A program made the position numbers and the translations under genes. From Pararheinheimera marina (lineage in GTDB: Bacteria; Pseudomonadota; Gammaproteobacteria; Enterobacterales; Alteromonadaceae), in contig NZ_JBHSGB010000005.1 of the NCBI RefSeq assembly GCF_042654345.1, positions 1 through 64,000 on the forward strand: a stretch of 64,000 nt of DNA, in the 5' to 3' direction. This document shows, piece by piece, positions 35,144-43,230 of this stretch; the stretch's first letter is position 1, and the number at the start of each line of letters is the position of its first letter. The notes below the pieces were generated by a model. The model did not search any database. It was not told where the DNA came from and worked only from the letters and a program-made list of their open reading frames with translations.

Positions 35144-35243
35144 CGCGGCGCAGTGGCTGCACCCTGGTAAAAGCCAAGACAGGCTTTTAGCGGGCTGCAG
35201 TTGCCGCGTTGGTGGAGGACCGGAACCAGCAACGTGAGGGACT
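35144..35243 (+). ncRNA. Structured 5' leader before the PPTase gene (candidate cis-RNA)
   Basis: Nested complementary segments fold the leader: CGCGGC 35144-35149 with GCCGCG 35203-35208, CTGCA 35157-35161 with TGCAG 35196-35200, and TAAAAGCC 35168-35175 with GGCTTTTA 35182-35189. GTTGGT (35208) may pair with ACCAGCAAC (35225) directly before the GTGAGGG ribosome binding site. It does not match a riboswitch class that I can recall. Confidence 0.45.
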
Positions 35244-35981
35244 ATGCCAATACAATGGAGTGAGGGATCCATAGTCCGGCAACAGGATTCAGAGCATGCC
35301 TTTATCCGCTCGGTCGAATTCAGGCTGAACTGGCAATGGGTGCTGGTGATTTGCCGTTTTGTGCCTGACCGTTATCAGCCGTCGATGTTCACTGCCATGA
35401 AGATTGATATGCCAGCATCCATTCGTTCCGCTGATAGTAAACGTCAGGCTGAATTCCTTGCCGGCAGATACGCAGCGCAGCAGGGGCTAAAGTCGATGCA
35501 GCAAGCTGGCGCTTCGATTAGCCAGATTCCCATAGGCGCAGGGCGGGACCCGCAATGGCCAGCAGGCATTCGGGGCTCGATTAGCCACAGTGGCGACAGG
35601 GTCTGTTGTTTACTTAGTCAGTCTGCTTCGGTGAAGTTTCTCGGGGTGGACCTGGAGAAAATTTTCAGTGTGGAACTGGCACAGAAGATTGGTTATGAAA
35701 TTCATACAGCCGCTGAGCAGCAGCTTTTGTGCAAGGCAGGTTTGTCTCCAGCCCAGGCCAGTTCCGTTATTTTCTCAGCCAAAGAGTGCCTGTTTAAAGC
35801 CCTGTACCCGTACGCCAAAGAATTTTTCGGTTTTGAAGCGGCGTCTGTGGTGGAAGCCACGACCAGTTTTGTGTCATTAGGTTTGTCGCCTGATCTGGTG
35901 TGGTTATGGGGAGTGCCTGAACAGTTTACTGTGCACTACCAACTGCATCACGATTATCTTTTCACCAGCCTTATCGGCTGA
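35244..35981 (+). CDS. EntD-like 4'-phosphopantetheinyl transferase
   Basis: A 245-residue PPTase of the EntD/Sfp-like group. Diagnostic blocks are the substrate-binding KRQAEFLAGRYAAQ (about 72-85), SISHSGDRV (about 112-120), GVDLEKIF with the Mg-binding Asp (about 134-141) and FSAKECLFKALYP with the Mg-binding Glu (about 174-186). It loads the phosphopantetheine arm of coenzyme A onto a carrier protein of a non-ribosomal peptide, polyketide or siderophore pathway. No carrier-protein gene is in the window, so its client is elsewhere. A structured leader precedes it, and feoAB follow on the same strand. Confidence 0.88.
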   Translation: MPIQWSEGSIVRQQDSEHAFIRSVEFRLNWQWVLVICRFVPDRYQPSMFTAMKIDMPASIRSADSKRQAEFLAGRYAAQQGLKSMQQAGASISQIPIGAGRDPQWPAGIRGSISHSGDRVCCLLSQSASVKFLGVDLEKIFSVELAQKIGYEIHTAAEQQLLCKAGLSPAQASSVIFSAKECLFKALYPYAKEFFGFEAASVVEATTSFVSLGLSPDLVWLWGVPEQFTVHYQLHHDYLFTSLIG

Positions 35982-36062
35982 TCCACTGCTTCAGACGACA
36001 GCCGACCAGTTTCTCAGGGCGAAAAACTTGTCGTTGCGCGGTTTTTTAGTGATACCATACCA

Positions 36063-36083
36063 AATAAGAATACTTCGTATTAT
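36063..36083. promoter_or_regulatory. Fur-box-like palindrome before feoA
   Basis: AATAAGAATACTTCGTATT continuing to TAT, 15 bases before the feoA ATG. It resembles the AATgAGAATNATTCTcATT form of Fur sites common in gammaproteobacteria, with a good GAATA-TTC centre and one weaker arm. Confidence 0.6.
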
Positions 36084-36097
36084 CCCAGAGGTGCCTG

Positions 36098-36334
36098 ATG
36101 CAAAGTGTGTGGGACATTCCCAAAGGAAAAACGGCTGAGATTAGCGGGCTGGACCAAAGCCTGAGCAAAGACGTGGTGTTACGGCTGCATGATATGGGGT
36201 TTTCACCAGCACAGCAGGTTTTGTGTCTGCAACGTGGTTTTTTAGGTGGCCCTGTGGTGGTCGCTGTGGCTGATGCCGTCTTTACGCTGGAGCGTCAAAT
36301 TGCCAGCTGCATTCTGATCGCGCCCGCCGCCTGA
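36098..36334 (+). CDS. feoA: FeoA ferrous-iron transport accessory protein
   Basis: A 78-residue SH3-like protein. GKTAEISGLDQSLSKDVVLRLHDMGFSPAQQV is the usual FeoA core, with the LxxMGF motif replaced by LHDMGF, followed by GGPVVVAVADAVFTLERQIASCI. It supports the GTPase-permease FeoB encoded 28 bases later. A Fur-like box lies directly upstream, so iron repression is expected. Confidence 0.93.
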   Translation: MQSVWDIPKGKTAEISGLDQSLSKDVVLRLHDMGFSPAQQVLCLQRGFLGGPVVVAVADAVFTLERQIASCILIAPAA

Positions 36335-36362
36335 TTTCAATTTCCGATAAAGCAGTTAATTT

Positions 36363-38183
36363 ATGAAACGAATTTTATTAGTAGGTAAACCAAACTCAGG
36401 GAAAAGCCTGCTGTTTAACCAACTGACAGGGTTGCGGCAGAAGGTCGCCAATTTCCCTGGTGTGACTGTCGATGTCAAAACCGGCAAGTTTGGCCCTTAC
36501 GAGTTGGTGGACCTGCCAGGTGCCTATTCAGTTCACACCTTATCGAAAGATGAAGATATTGCGATTGCCCAAATCAACCAGGCAATGGCCGACGACAACA
36601 CCGCGTTATTAGTCTGTAACCTGGACGCCACCCGGTTGCAAAGCAGCCTGGTATTTGCTTTGCACATGCAGGCGTTAGCCCGGCAGCACAATAAAAATGT
36701 GGTGTTTGCGCTGAACCTGTATGACGAAATGCAGAAAATCGGCCATGTGATCGATACGGATAAGCTGAGTGAGGAACTTGGTAGCCCGGTGTATGCCGTA
36801 TCGGCCCGTACGCTTTATGGCATTGCCGAATTTAAGCAGGACATTCAGGCCATTGCCGCAGGGCAGAAGCCAGTTAGCAGTGCTGTGCAAATCGACAGCT
36901 CGCCGGAACAGATCCAGCAAAAAGCCCGCGATATGGCGGCCCGTTATGGCGCCCAGGCCGATATTCTGCTGAAAAACCAAAACCGCATCGACAGTTTTAT
37001 GCTGCACCATGCCTCCGGCAGTCTGGTGTTTTTGCTGGTGATGTTTTTCCTGTTCCAAAGCATTTTTACCTTTGCCGCACCTTTAATGGACGGAGTGGAA
37101 GCGGGTATTGGCGTGGTCGCTGAATGGTGTCTGAGCCTGGTGGGCGAAGGCATGGCGGCGGATTTTATCCGTGATGCGCTCTTTGGTGGCTTAGGTGCCT
37201 TTTTGGTGTTTGTGCCGCAAATTATGGTGCTGACCTTTATTATCGGCATTCTGGAGGACAGTGGCTATCTGGCACGTGCTGCACTGATTTGCCACCGGCC
37301 TTTGAGTTTCTTCGGTATTTCTGGTCGCAGCTTTGTGCCTTACCTGTCGGCGCATGCCTGTGCTATTCCGGCCATTATGGCGGCGCGCACCATCGAATCG
37401 CCGCGTAAACGCCTGATCACTATGCTGACCATCCCGCTGATGTCCTGTTCAGCCCGTCTGCCGGTTTATGCACTGTTAATTGCGGTCTTTGTACCACCGG
37501 TGCAGTACCTGGGCGGTCTGGTCAGTCTGCAGGGCATTGTGTTTTTTGCGCTCTACCTGTTTGGCATTTTAACGGCGCTTTGCATTAGCCTGCTGTTGTC
37601 CCGTACCTCAGCGGTGGAAGGCAAGCAAACGGATATGCCGTTTATTCTGGAATTGCCGTCCTACCGTCTGCCGCACTGGAAACCATTGCTGCGCCGGGTA
37701 GTGGAGAGCGGCAAACAGTTTATCAAGCGGGCTGGACCGGTGATTTTTGCTGTGTCTGTAGCGATTTGGGTACTGGGCTACTTCCCACAAAACGGTAGTT
37801 TGCAGGATTCGTACCTCGGCATGATTGGCCACTGGATTGACCCAATTTTTGCACCACTGGGTCTGGACTGGCGTTATGGCGTGGCCATTCTGATGTCTTT
37901 CCTGGCACGGGAAGTCTTTGTTGGCGCGCTGGGAACCTTGTTTGGGATTGATGCGGCCGATGAACATATTGGTGATTTAGCGTCGCAGCTGCAGGCCGAC
38001 GGCCTGGCCTTAGGCGCTGGTATCGGTATTCTGCTGTTCTACGTGGTGGCGCTGCAATGTGTGGCGACTGTGGCAACGCTACGGGCAGAAACCGGTCGCA
38101 ACAAGCTGGTCACCAGCGTGGTGATCGGCTATGGCTTGCTGGCCTATCTGCTGGCGTTGGCGGCTTACCAAATCATTGGCTAA
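36363..38183 (+). CDS. feoB: FeoB ferrous-iron permease (short form)
   Basis: A 606-residue GTPase-permease. The G domain has G1 GKPNSGKS (8-15), the switch region NFPGVTVDVKTG, G3 DLPGAYS and a G4-like NLYDE in place of the usual NxxD. Two Gate-type membrane halves follow (ILEDSGYLARAAL, PSYRLPHWKPLLRR, LAREVFVGALGTLF). E. coli FeoB has about 770 residues; here the spacer and C-terminal part are shorter and no FeoC gene follows. It imports Fe(II) across the inner membrane. A strong terminator is placed just after the gene. Confidence 0.93.
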   Translation: MKRILLVGKPNSGKSLLFNQLTGLRQKVANFPGVTVDVKTGKFGPYELVDLPGAYSVHTLSKDEDIAIAQINQAMADDNTALLVCNLDATRLQSSLVFALHMQALARQHNKNVVFALNLYDEMQKIGHVIDTDKLSEELGSPVYAVSARTLYGIAEFKQDIQAIAAGQKPVSSAVQIDSSPEQIQQKARDMAARYGAQADILLKNQNRIDSFMLHHASGSLVFLLVMFFLFQSIFTFAAPLMDGVEAGIGVVAEWCLSLVGEGMAADFIRDALFGGLGAFLVFVPQIMVLTFIIGILEDSGYLARAALICHRPLSFFGISGRSFVPYLSAHACAIPAIMAARTIESPRKRLITMLTIPLMSCSARLPVYALLIAVFVPPVQYLGGLVSLQGIVFFALYLFGILTALCISLLLSRTSAVEGKQTDMPFILELPSYRLPHWKPLLRRVVESGKQFIKRAGPVIFAVSVAIWVLGYFPQNGSLQDSYLGMIGHWIDPIFAPLGLDWRYGVAILMSFLAREVFVGALGTLFGIDAADEHIGDLASQLQADGLALGAGIGILLFYVVALQCVATVATLRAETGRNKLVTSVVIGYGLLAYLLALAAYQIIG

Positions 38184-38199
38184 GCCTGTGATGTCGGAA

Positions 38200-38226
38200 A
38201 AAGGGAGCCAGCGGCTCCTTTTTTTT
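38200..38226 (+). terminator. Rho-independent terminator after feoB
   Basis: The stem GGAGCC/GGCTCC with an AGC loop and flanking A and T tracts is followed by eight T. It isolates the hemolysin operon from feoAB. Confidence 0.85.
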
Positions 38227-38261
38227 GCATTTTTTTCAAACTCTTTTCACTCTTCGCATTT

Positions 38262-38278
38262 CTTAAGATTGCTTTAAG
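38262..38278 (+). promoter_or_regulatory. PmrA-type box before the hemolysin operon
   Basis: CTTAAG-ATTGC-TTTAAG is a perfect YTTAAK-N5-YTTAAK direct repeat. A good -10 box TATGAT lies at 38304-38309, 25 bases downstream. The operon itself encodes a PmrA/QseB-like regulator, so autoregulation is likely. Confidence 0.75.
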
Positions 38279-38324
38279 CTTCATCGCTCAGACTTGGTTC
38301 CAGTATGATAAACCGGAGTCGCTT

Positions 38325-39014
38325 ATGAGCAGCTTGCCCTTATCGCAGACCGTACCAAGCCCAATACAGCTAACGCAGACGGCTGCCCACCAACTGTTAC
38401 TGGTTGCTGTGACAGACCCTGCCCGCGACTCACTGCAAGCCTTTATTCAGCAGGGGTTTGCCGAATATTATCAAGCGTTAATTCCAGGCTTTATGCCGCA
38501 GTTGCTGGGCGTGCGCAGTGCCGGCGGCTGGCTGGCTGCGCTGGGGATCCGTTTTGCTGCGTCGGGAAAACTCTTTACCGAAGCTTATATGCAGCTGCCT
38601 GCAGAACAGGTGCTGCAGCAGCATGGTATCGAGGTGCGGCGCGCTGAAATTGCTGAAATCGGCCATTTACTGGCGGTGAACCGGCAGGCACTGATGCAGC
38701 TTTTTGTGCTGATGGCGCAGTCACTGCATCAACTGGGACTGACCCGGCTGGTGTTTAGTGCCACCCGCGAAGTGCAGCTGTTATTAAAACGTCATGGCAT
38801 TGAGCTGACCGATTTAGGCGCTGCCGATCCGGCCTGTTTGGGCGATCAGGCCCGCTTATGGGGCAGCTACTATCAGACCAGTCCACGGCTTTGCACCTTG
38901 TCACTGGCACAGGTCACCAACAGATTGGAACAGGACGCCAAATTACAGGCGCTGATCCACCAGCACTGGCCTGACTTACATCATTTAGTCGCGGATTTGC
39001 AGGAGGTGCTGTGA
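38325..39014 (+). CDS. Thermostable hemolysin family protein (GNAT-like fold)
   Basis: A 229-residue protein of the thermostable hemolysin family (Vibrio delta-VPH type): PARDSLQAFIQQGFAEYYQAL, GGWLAALGIR, LFTEAYMQLPAEQVLQQ, RAEIAEIGHLLAVN and GSYYQTSPRLC. Its family is placed in the same clan as GNAT acyltransferases and AHL synthases, and GIR plus EIGHLL look like the acceptor and acyl-CoA regions. No signal peptide is seen, which fits an enzyme better than a toxin. It is the first gene of a packed operon, overlapping an adenylating enzyme. I infer that it transfers an acyl group in a biosynthetic route; this is untested. Confidence 0.85.
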   Translation: MSSLPLSQTVPSPIQLTQTAAHQLLLVAVTDPARDSLQAFIQQGFAEYYQALIPGFMPQLLGVRSAGGWLAALGIRFAASGKLFTEAYMQLPAEQVLQQHGIEVRRAEIAEIGHLLAVNRQALMQLFVLMAQSLHQLGLTRLVFSATREVQLLLKRHGIELTDLGAADPACLGDQARLWGSYYQTSPRLCTLSLAQVTNRLEQDAKLQALIHQHWPDLHHLVADLQEVL

Positions 39015-40474
39015 TGAAACTGCAATTGCCCGCAACTGCCCGTTTAACCCAATGGGGTGGCAATAGCCTGTCTAGCAACGAGTTGCTGCAGGAAGTAATG
39101 ATTTGGCAGGAGTTGTTGTTAGGGTATGACGCCAGGCGAATTGTGCTGGAAGCAGATTCAGGCTTGCAGTGGGCTTTACTTGACCTGGCCTGCCTGGCCG
39201 CAGATCTCGTGCTGGTGCCATTGCCGACTTATCTGAGCTCGTCGCAACGAGACGCCGTGCTCGCTCAGTTACAGCCAGATTTGTTGATTAGTGATAGTCC
39301 AGAACAGCAGTCAGGCGAATTGCTGGAAGAGTACGCCGGATTGTCGCTGTACCGGCTGCCAATGCATGGCAATGCTTTGGTGCCAGCCGGTACGCAAAAA
39401 ATTACCTTTACCTCGGGTTCTACTGGCCAGCCGAAAGGCGTCTGTTTGTCGGCGGAGCAGCAGCTGGATGTCGCACTCTGGCTGGCGGCCCGGGTGCAGC
39501 AGATCAGTCAGGGCACCCCACGGCATTTATGTCTGTTGCCATTACCTACGCTGCTGGAAAATATCGCCGGTATCTATGCGCCACTGCTCGAAGGTGGTGA
39601 AGTGGTGCTGGCCAAAGATGCAGAGCGGGGTTTTAGCGGCAGCCGGTTAACTGAACCGCAAAAACTGCTGGCACTGATTAGCCAGGTGCAGCCCAAAAGC
39701 CTGATCCTGGTGCCTGAGTTGCTGCAGTTTTTGCTGCTGGCCTGTCAGTCTGGCTGGCAGGCTCCGACTAGTCTGGAATTTATTGCCGTCGGCGGTGCCG
39801 TGGTGTCTCCGGCATTACTGCAAGCAGCTGCCAAAGCCGGTTTACCTGTGTATCAGGGCTATGGTTTAAGCGAATGTGCCTCTGTGGTGGCATTGTCGGT
39901 GGACCCGGCTGAGCAAGCTGGCGCGTCCGTTGGACTGCCGCTGGCTGGACGGCAAGTGCGGATAGAAGACGGCGAGTTGGTAGTGCAGACGCCATTTTTA
40001 GGTTATCTCGGTGAACCCGGCAGTGCCAGTGATGAAGTGCGGACCGGCGATCTGGCCAGCTGGGGACCCAATGGCGAACTGCTGATCACGGGCCGTAAGA
40101 AAAATCTGCTGATTAACAGCTTTGGCCGCAACATTTCACCGGAGTGGGTGGAGACCGCACTGACCAGCACAGGGGCCGTGATGCAGGCCATCCTGCTGGG
40201 CGATGGACAACCTGCTTGTGTTGCCTTGCTGTTTGCCCGACCTGAAGTCAGTGACCAGCAGTTGGCCGCTGTGGTCGACAGTGTGAACGCCCAATTGCCG
40301 GACTATGCCCGCATCGCCCGTTATAGCCGGTTAAGCCAACCTTTTTCAGTGGCTGAAGGTAGCCTGACCGACAATGGTCGGTTGCGCCGTCAGGCCATCC
40401 AACAGCTGTATTCTCAGCACATTGATCAGTTGTATTCAGGAGTACGTGATGAACTTTTATCCCTCTCTGCTTGA
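39014..40474 (+). CDS. AMP-forming acyl ligase (ANL superfamily)
   Basis: A 486-residue adenylating enzyme. Motifs are the P-loop TFTSGSTGQPKG (131-142), an aromatic-acid/fatty-acid type YGLSE block, and TGDLASWGPNGELLITGRKKN near the C-terminal hinge. The A10 region reads LTDNGRLRRQAI: the usual catalytic Lys position is an Arg, as in several long-chain fatty-acid ligases. It is shorter than acyl-CoA ligases (about 550). It should activate a carboxylic acid, probably a fatty acid, as acyl-AMP and perhaps acyl-CoA. ATG 39014 is chosen for its distance from AGGAGG (39001); it forms an ATGA overlap with the hemolysin gene. Confidence 0.85.
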   Translation: MKLQLPATARLTQWGGNSLSSNELLQEVMIWQELLLGYDARRIVLEADSGLQWALLDLACLAADLVLVPLPTYLSSSQRDAVLAQLQPDLLISDSPEQQSGELLEEYAGLSLYRLPMHGNALVPAGTQKITFTSGSTGQPKGVCLSAEQQLDVALWLAARVQQISQGTPRHLCLLPLPTLLENIAGIYAPLLEGGEVVLAKDAERGFSGSRLTEPQKLLALISQVQPKSLILVPELLQFLLLACQSGWQAPTSLEFIAVGGAVVSPALLQAAAKAGLPVYQGYGLSECASVVALSVDPAEQAGASVGLPLAGRQVRIEDGELVVQTPFLGYLGEPGSASDEVRTGDLASWGPNGELLITGRKKNLLINSFGRNISPEWVETALTSTGAVMQAILLGDGQPACVALLFARPEVSDQQLAAVVDSVNAQLPDYARIARYSRLSQPFSVAEGSLTDNGRLRRQAIQQLYSQHIDQLYSGVRDELLSLSA

Positions 40475-41129
40475 GCAAACCAGTGAAGAACGCGCTTACC
40501 TGTTAAGTGCATCGATGATCCAGCGCTGTTTTGCCGGTGATTTTACCCTGGACCACTATGTGGCGTTTTTGCTGCAGGCCTATCACCATGTGAAGCACAC
40601 AGTGCCGTTATTGATGACTGTGGGAGGTCTGCTGAGCGAACAAAAAGAATGGCTGCGTGAAGCGGTGGCTGAATACATCGAGGAGGAGCTTGGCCACCAG
40701 GAATGGGTGCTGAACGATATTGCCGCCTGTGGTTATGACAAAGAACAGGCCCGTCACAGTGTGCCGGCTTTTGCCACTGAGATGATGGTGGCTTATGCCT
40801 ACGATTCGGTGCGCCGCATCAGCCCGCTGGCGTTTTTTGGCATGGTGCTGGTACTGGAAGGTACTTCAATCGCGCTGGCCGAACGCGCAGCCAGCACCAT
40901 CGCGGGTAAGCTGCAGTTACCGCGTAAGGCATTCAGCTACCTCAATTCGCATGGGGCCCTGGACCAAGACCATATCAAGTTCTTTGAAAGCCTGATGGAC
41001 AAGATCACAGACCCGACCGATCAGGCGGTGATTGTGCATGCGGCCAAAGGGTTTTACCGCTTGTATGGCGATATTTTCCGTAGTCTGGAACAACCCCATG
41101 GTCTGAATACACTGGAGCAGGTGGCATGA
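40449..41129 (+). CDS. Heme-oxygenase-like diiron oxidase (TenA-like fold)
   Basis: A 226-residue helical protein usually annotated as TenA-like or iron-containing redox enzyme. Candidate iron ligands are present: HHVKH (46-50), EELGH (Glu79/80, His83), LEG (Glu137) and DQDH (Asp172, His175). This pattern is that of heme-oxygenase-like diiron oxidases such as UndA, BesC or SznF, which cut or hydroxylate fatty or amino acids using oxygen. Its start lies inside the ligase gene (26-base overlap) after AGGAG. Being next to an acyl-activating enzyme suggests an acyl or amino-acyl substrate. The reaction is unknown. Confidence 0.8.
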   Translation: MNFYPSLLEQTSEERAYLLSASMIQRCFAGDFTLDHYVAFLLQAYHHVKHTVPLLMTVGGLLSEQKEWLREAVAEYIEEELGHQEWVLNDIAACGYDKEQARHSVPAFATEMMVAYAYDSVRRISPLAFFGMVLVLEGTSIALAERAASTIAGKLQLPRKAFSYLNSHGALDQDHIKFFESLMDKITDPTDQAVIVHAAKGFYRLYGDIFRSLEQPHGLNTLEQVA

Positions 41130-41902
41130 AACTTCAGGGCAAAACGGTATTGTTAACCGGTGCCAGTGGTGGCATAGGTCAGGCTATTGCACAGCGGCTT
41201 GCTGCTGAAGGCGCGCGGCTTATTCTGACCGGGCGTGACCGGGCCTTATTAAAAACGCTGGCGCAGCAACTGCCGGGTAATGCGGTGTTTTTCGCCGGAG
41301 ATTTAACTGATCCGGCCAGCCAGCAGCAACTGCATGAATTCGTCCGCAGCCAGGGCGGCATTGATGTGCTGATTAATAACGCGGGTATTTCGCAGTTTGG
41401 CCTGCTGGCCGAGCAGCAATTATCTGCACTGATGGCAGTGAACCTGATGGTGCCGATGCAGCTTTGTCAGTTGTTTGTGCCTATGCTGACGGCGCGTCGT
41501 GGTGCTGTGGTGAATATTGGCTCTGCCTTTGGTTCTATCGGCTTTCCTGGGTTTACCGGCTACTGCGCCACGAAATTTGGCCTGCGGGGTTTTACCGAAG
41601 CCCTGCAGCGGGAAACAGCAGATAGCGATCTGCAGGTGTTGTACCTGGCGCCGCGGGCTACCCGCACCAGTATTAACTCCCCGGCGGTTGACGCGCTGAA
41701 TCAGGCGATGCAGCAGGGCGTCGACAGCCCTGAATTAGTGGCTCAATTACTTGTGCAACAACTGCAACAAGGTCGTAAACGTCGTTTTATCGGTTGGCCA
41801 GAGCGTTTGTTGGTGCGTCTGAATGGCCTGTGCCCAGCAATACTGGACTTTGGTCTTAAGCATAAGCTGAAACAAATCAAACACTTTGCGCTAAATAAAT
41901 GA
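41126..41902 (+). CDS. Short-chain dehydrogenase/reductase
   Basis: A 258-residue classical SDR. TGASGGIGQAI (about 12-22) binds the cofactor, NNAGISQFG is the NNAG block, NIGSAFGSIG holds the catalytic Ser, and YCATK holds the Tyr and Lys. The Arg in LTGRDR after beta-2 suggests NADPH. The C-terminus is extended and basic with a hydrophobic patch (RLLVRLNGLCPAILDFGLKHKLKQIK), possibly membrane-associated. Four-base overlap with the diiron-oxidase gene implies a joint pathway, with reduction of a ketone or aldehyde intermediate as a plausible step. Confidence 0.88.
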   Translation: MKLQGKTVLLTGASGGIGQAIAQRLAAEGARLILTGRDRALLKTLAQQLPGNAVFFAGDLTDPASQQQLHEFVRSQGGIDVLINNAGISQFGLLAEQQLSALMAVNLMVPMQLCQLFVPMLTARRGAVVNIGSAFGSIGFPGFTGYCATKFGLRGFTEALQRETADSDLQVLYLAPRATRTSINSPAVDALNQAMQQGVDSPELVAQLLVQQLQQGRKRRFIGWPERLLVRLNGLCPAILDFGLKHKLKQIKHFALNK

Positions 41903-41916
41903 CAGGAGAATCCAAG

Positions 41917-42561
41917 ATGATGTTGAAAAAATTAGTATTGCTGACTGCATTGGCCTTTAGCGCCTTCAGCCAGGCTGACGTGCTCAGCGACATTCAACCT
42001 TTGCAGGACCGCTGGGCTGAAGTGAATTACAGCCTGACAGACAAAGCCAAAGAGCAAGCGTTCGCCGAGTTGGCCGCTCAGGCCGATCAGGTGGTGGCAA
42101 GTAACCCGCAAACTGCTGAAGCACTGATTTGGCGTGGCATTATTAAATCCAGCTATGCCGGTGTCAAAGGTGGGCTGGGCGCACTGAGCCTGTGCGAAGA
42201 ATCCAAAGCCGATCTGGAAAAGGCGCTGGAACTGAACCCGGATGCGCTGCAAGGTTCTGCCTACACCAGTCTGGGTGCCTTGTACTTTAAAGTGCCTGGC
42301 TGGCCAATTGGCTTTGGCAGCGATAAAAAAGCCAGACAGTTACTGGAAAAAGCAGTAAGCTTAAACCCACAAGGCATTGATCCCAATTACTTTTATGCCG
42401 AGTTTCTTACCGAAGAACATGACTACAAAAAAGCATGGGAGCATTTGCAAACAGCCAAGCAGGCTCCGGCACGGCCAGACCGGCTGAGTGCGGACGCCGG
42501 ACGCCAGCAAGAGATTGCTCAGCTGGAACAGAAGTTAGCGAAGAAACTGAAAAAACACTAA
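41917..42561 (+). CDS. Exported TPR-type protein
   Basis: A 214-residue protein with a signal peptide (MMLKKLVLLTALAFSAFSQA). The mature part has TPR-like helix pairs: NPQTAEALIWRGIIKSSYAG, ESKADLEKALELNPDALQGS and KARQLLEKAVSLNPQGIDP. It ends with a Lys-rich coiled segment (QLEQKLAKKLKKH). It is presumably periplasmic and may be a scaffold for envelope partners. It starts 14 bases after the SDR gene with CAGGAG as binding site and is followed 9 bases later by the response-regulator gene. Confidence 0.75.
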   Translation: MMLKKLVLLTALAFSAFSQADVLSDIQPLQDRWAEVNYSLTDKAKEQAFAELAAQADQVVASNPQTAEALIWRGIIKSSYAGVKGGLGALSLCEESKADLEKALELNPDALQGSAYTSLGALYFKVPGWPIGFGSDKKARQLLEKAVSLNPQGIDPNYFYAEFLTEEHDYKKAWEHLQTAKQAPARPDRLSADAGRQQEIAQLEQKLAKKLKKH

Positions 42562-42570
42562 GGAGCTTGG

Positions 42571-43230
42571 ATGCGGATTTTGCTGGTTGAGGATGATGCG
42601 GCGCTGAGTCAGGCGCTGCAACTGGCGCTGACAGAGCAGGGCTTTGTCGTCAATGCGGTCAGCACAGGCCGCGACGCGCAAATGGTGATCCGCACTTCCG
42701 ACTGTGACGCGGTGATCCTGGATCTCGGCCTGCCCGATATGGATGGGCTGGAGGTACTCAAGTTTGCCCGTCAAAAAGCATCCCGCTTACCTGTGTTGGT
42801 GTTGACTGCCCGCGACGGTGTGGACGACCGCATCCGCGGGCTGGATTTAGGCGCCGACGATTACCTGGTGAAACCTTTTGCCATGGCTGAGTTATTCGCC
42901 AGGCTTCGGGTGATTGAACGTCGCCTTGGCACCGCCTCAAGCTCGATGGTGCGGGTGGGCGAGCTGTCGCTCGACAGCAGCCAGCAGCAAGTGTTTCTGG
43001 CGGAACAGCCACTTGACCTGTCCCGCCGCGAATACATGGTGCTCAAAGCGCTGATGGAATCGGCGGGGCGTATAAAAACCCGTGAACAACTGGAAGCCAG
43101 CCTTTATGCCTGGGGTGAAGAAGTCGCCAGCAATGCGCTGGAAGTGCATATTTCCAATTTGCGCAAAAAGCTGCCAAATGGCTTTATTAAAACCATCCGA
43201 GGGGTGGGCTACAGCGTAAGCCAGCACTGA
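42571..43230 (+). CDS. PmrA/QseB-like response regulator
   Basis: A 219-residue OmpR-type regulator. VEDDAAL (acidic pocket), Asp51 in VILDLGLPDMDG, LTARD and YLVKPFAMAELFARLR form the receiver. The DNA-binding domain ends with LYAWGEEVASNALEVHISNLRKKL and TIRGVGYSVSQ, which is the PmrA/QseB subgroup. PmrA binds YTTAAK-N5-YTTAAK repeats, and five such repeats lie in this window, including one at the head of this operon. It is therefore the best candidate for their main reader. It is coupled to its kinase by a one-base overlap. Confidence 0.9.
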   Translation: MRILLVEDDAALSQALQLALTEQGFVVNAVSTGRDAQMVIRTSDCDAVILDLGLPDMDGLEVLKFARQKASRLPVLVLTARDGVDDRIRGLDLGADDYLVKPFAMAELFARLRVIERRLGTASSSMVRVGELSLDSSQQQVFLAEQPLDLSRREYMVLKALMESAGRIKTREQLEASLYAWGEEVASNALEVHISNLRKKLPNGFIKTIRGVGYSVSQH

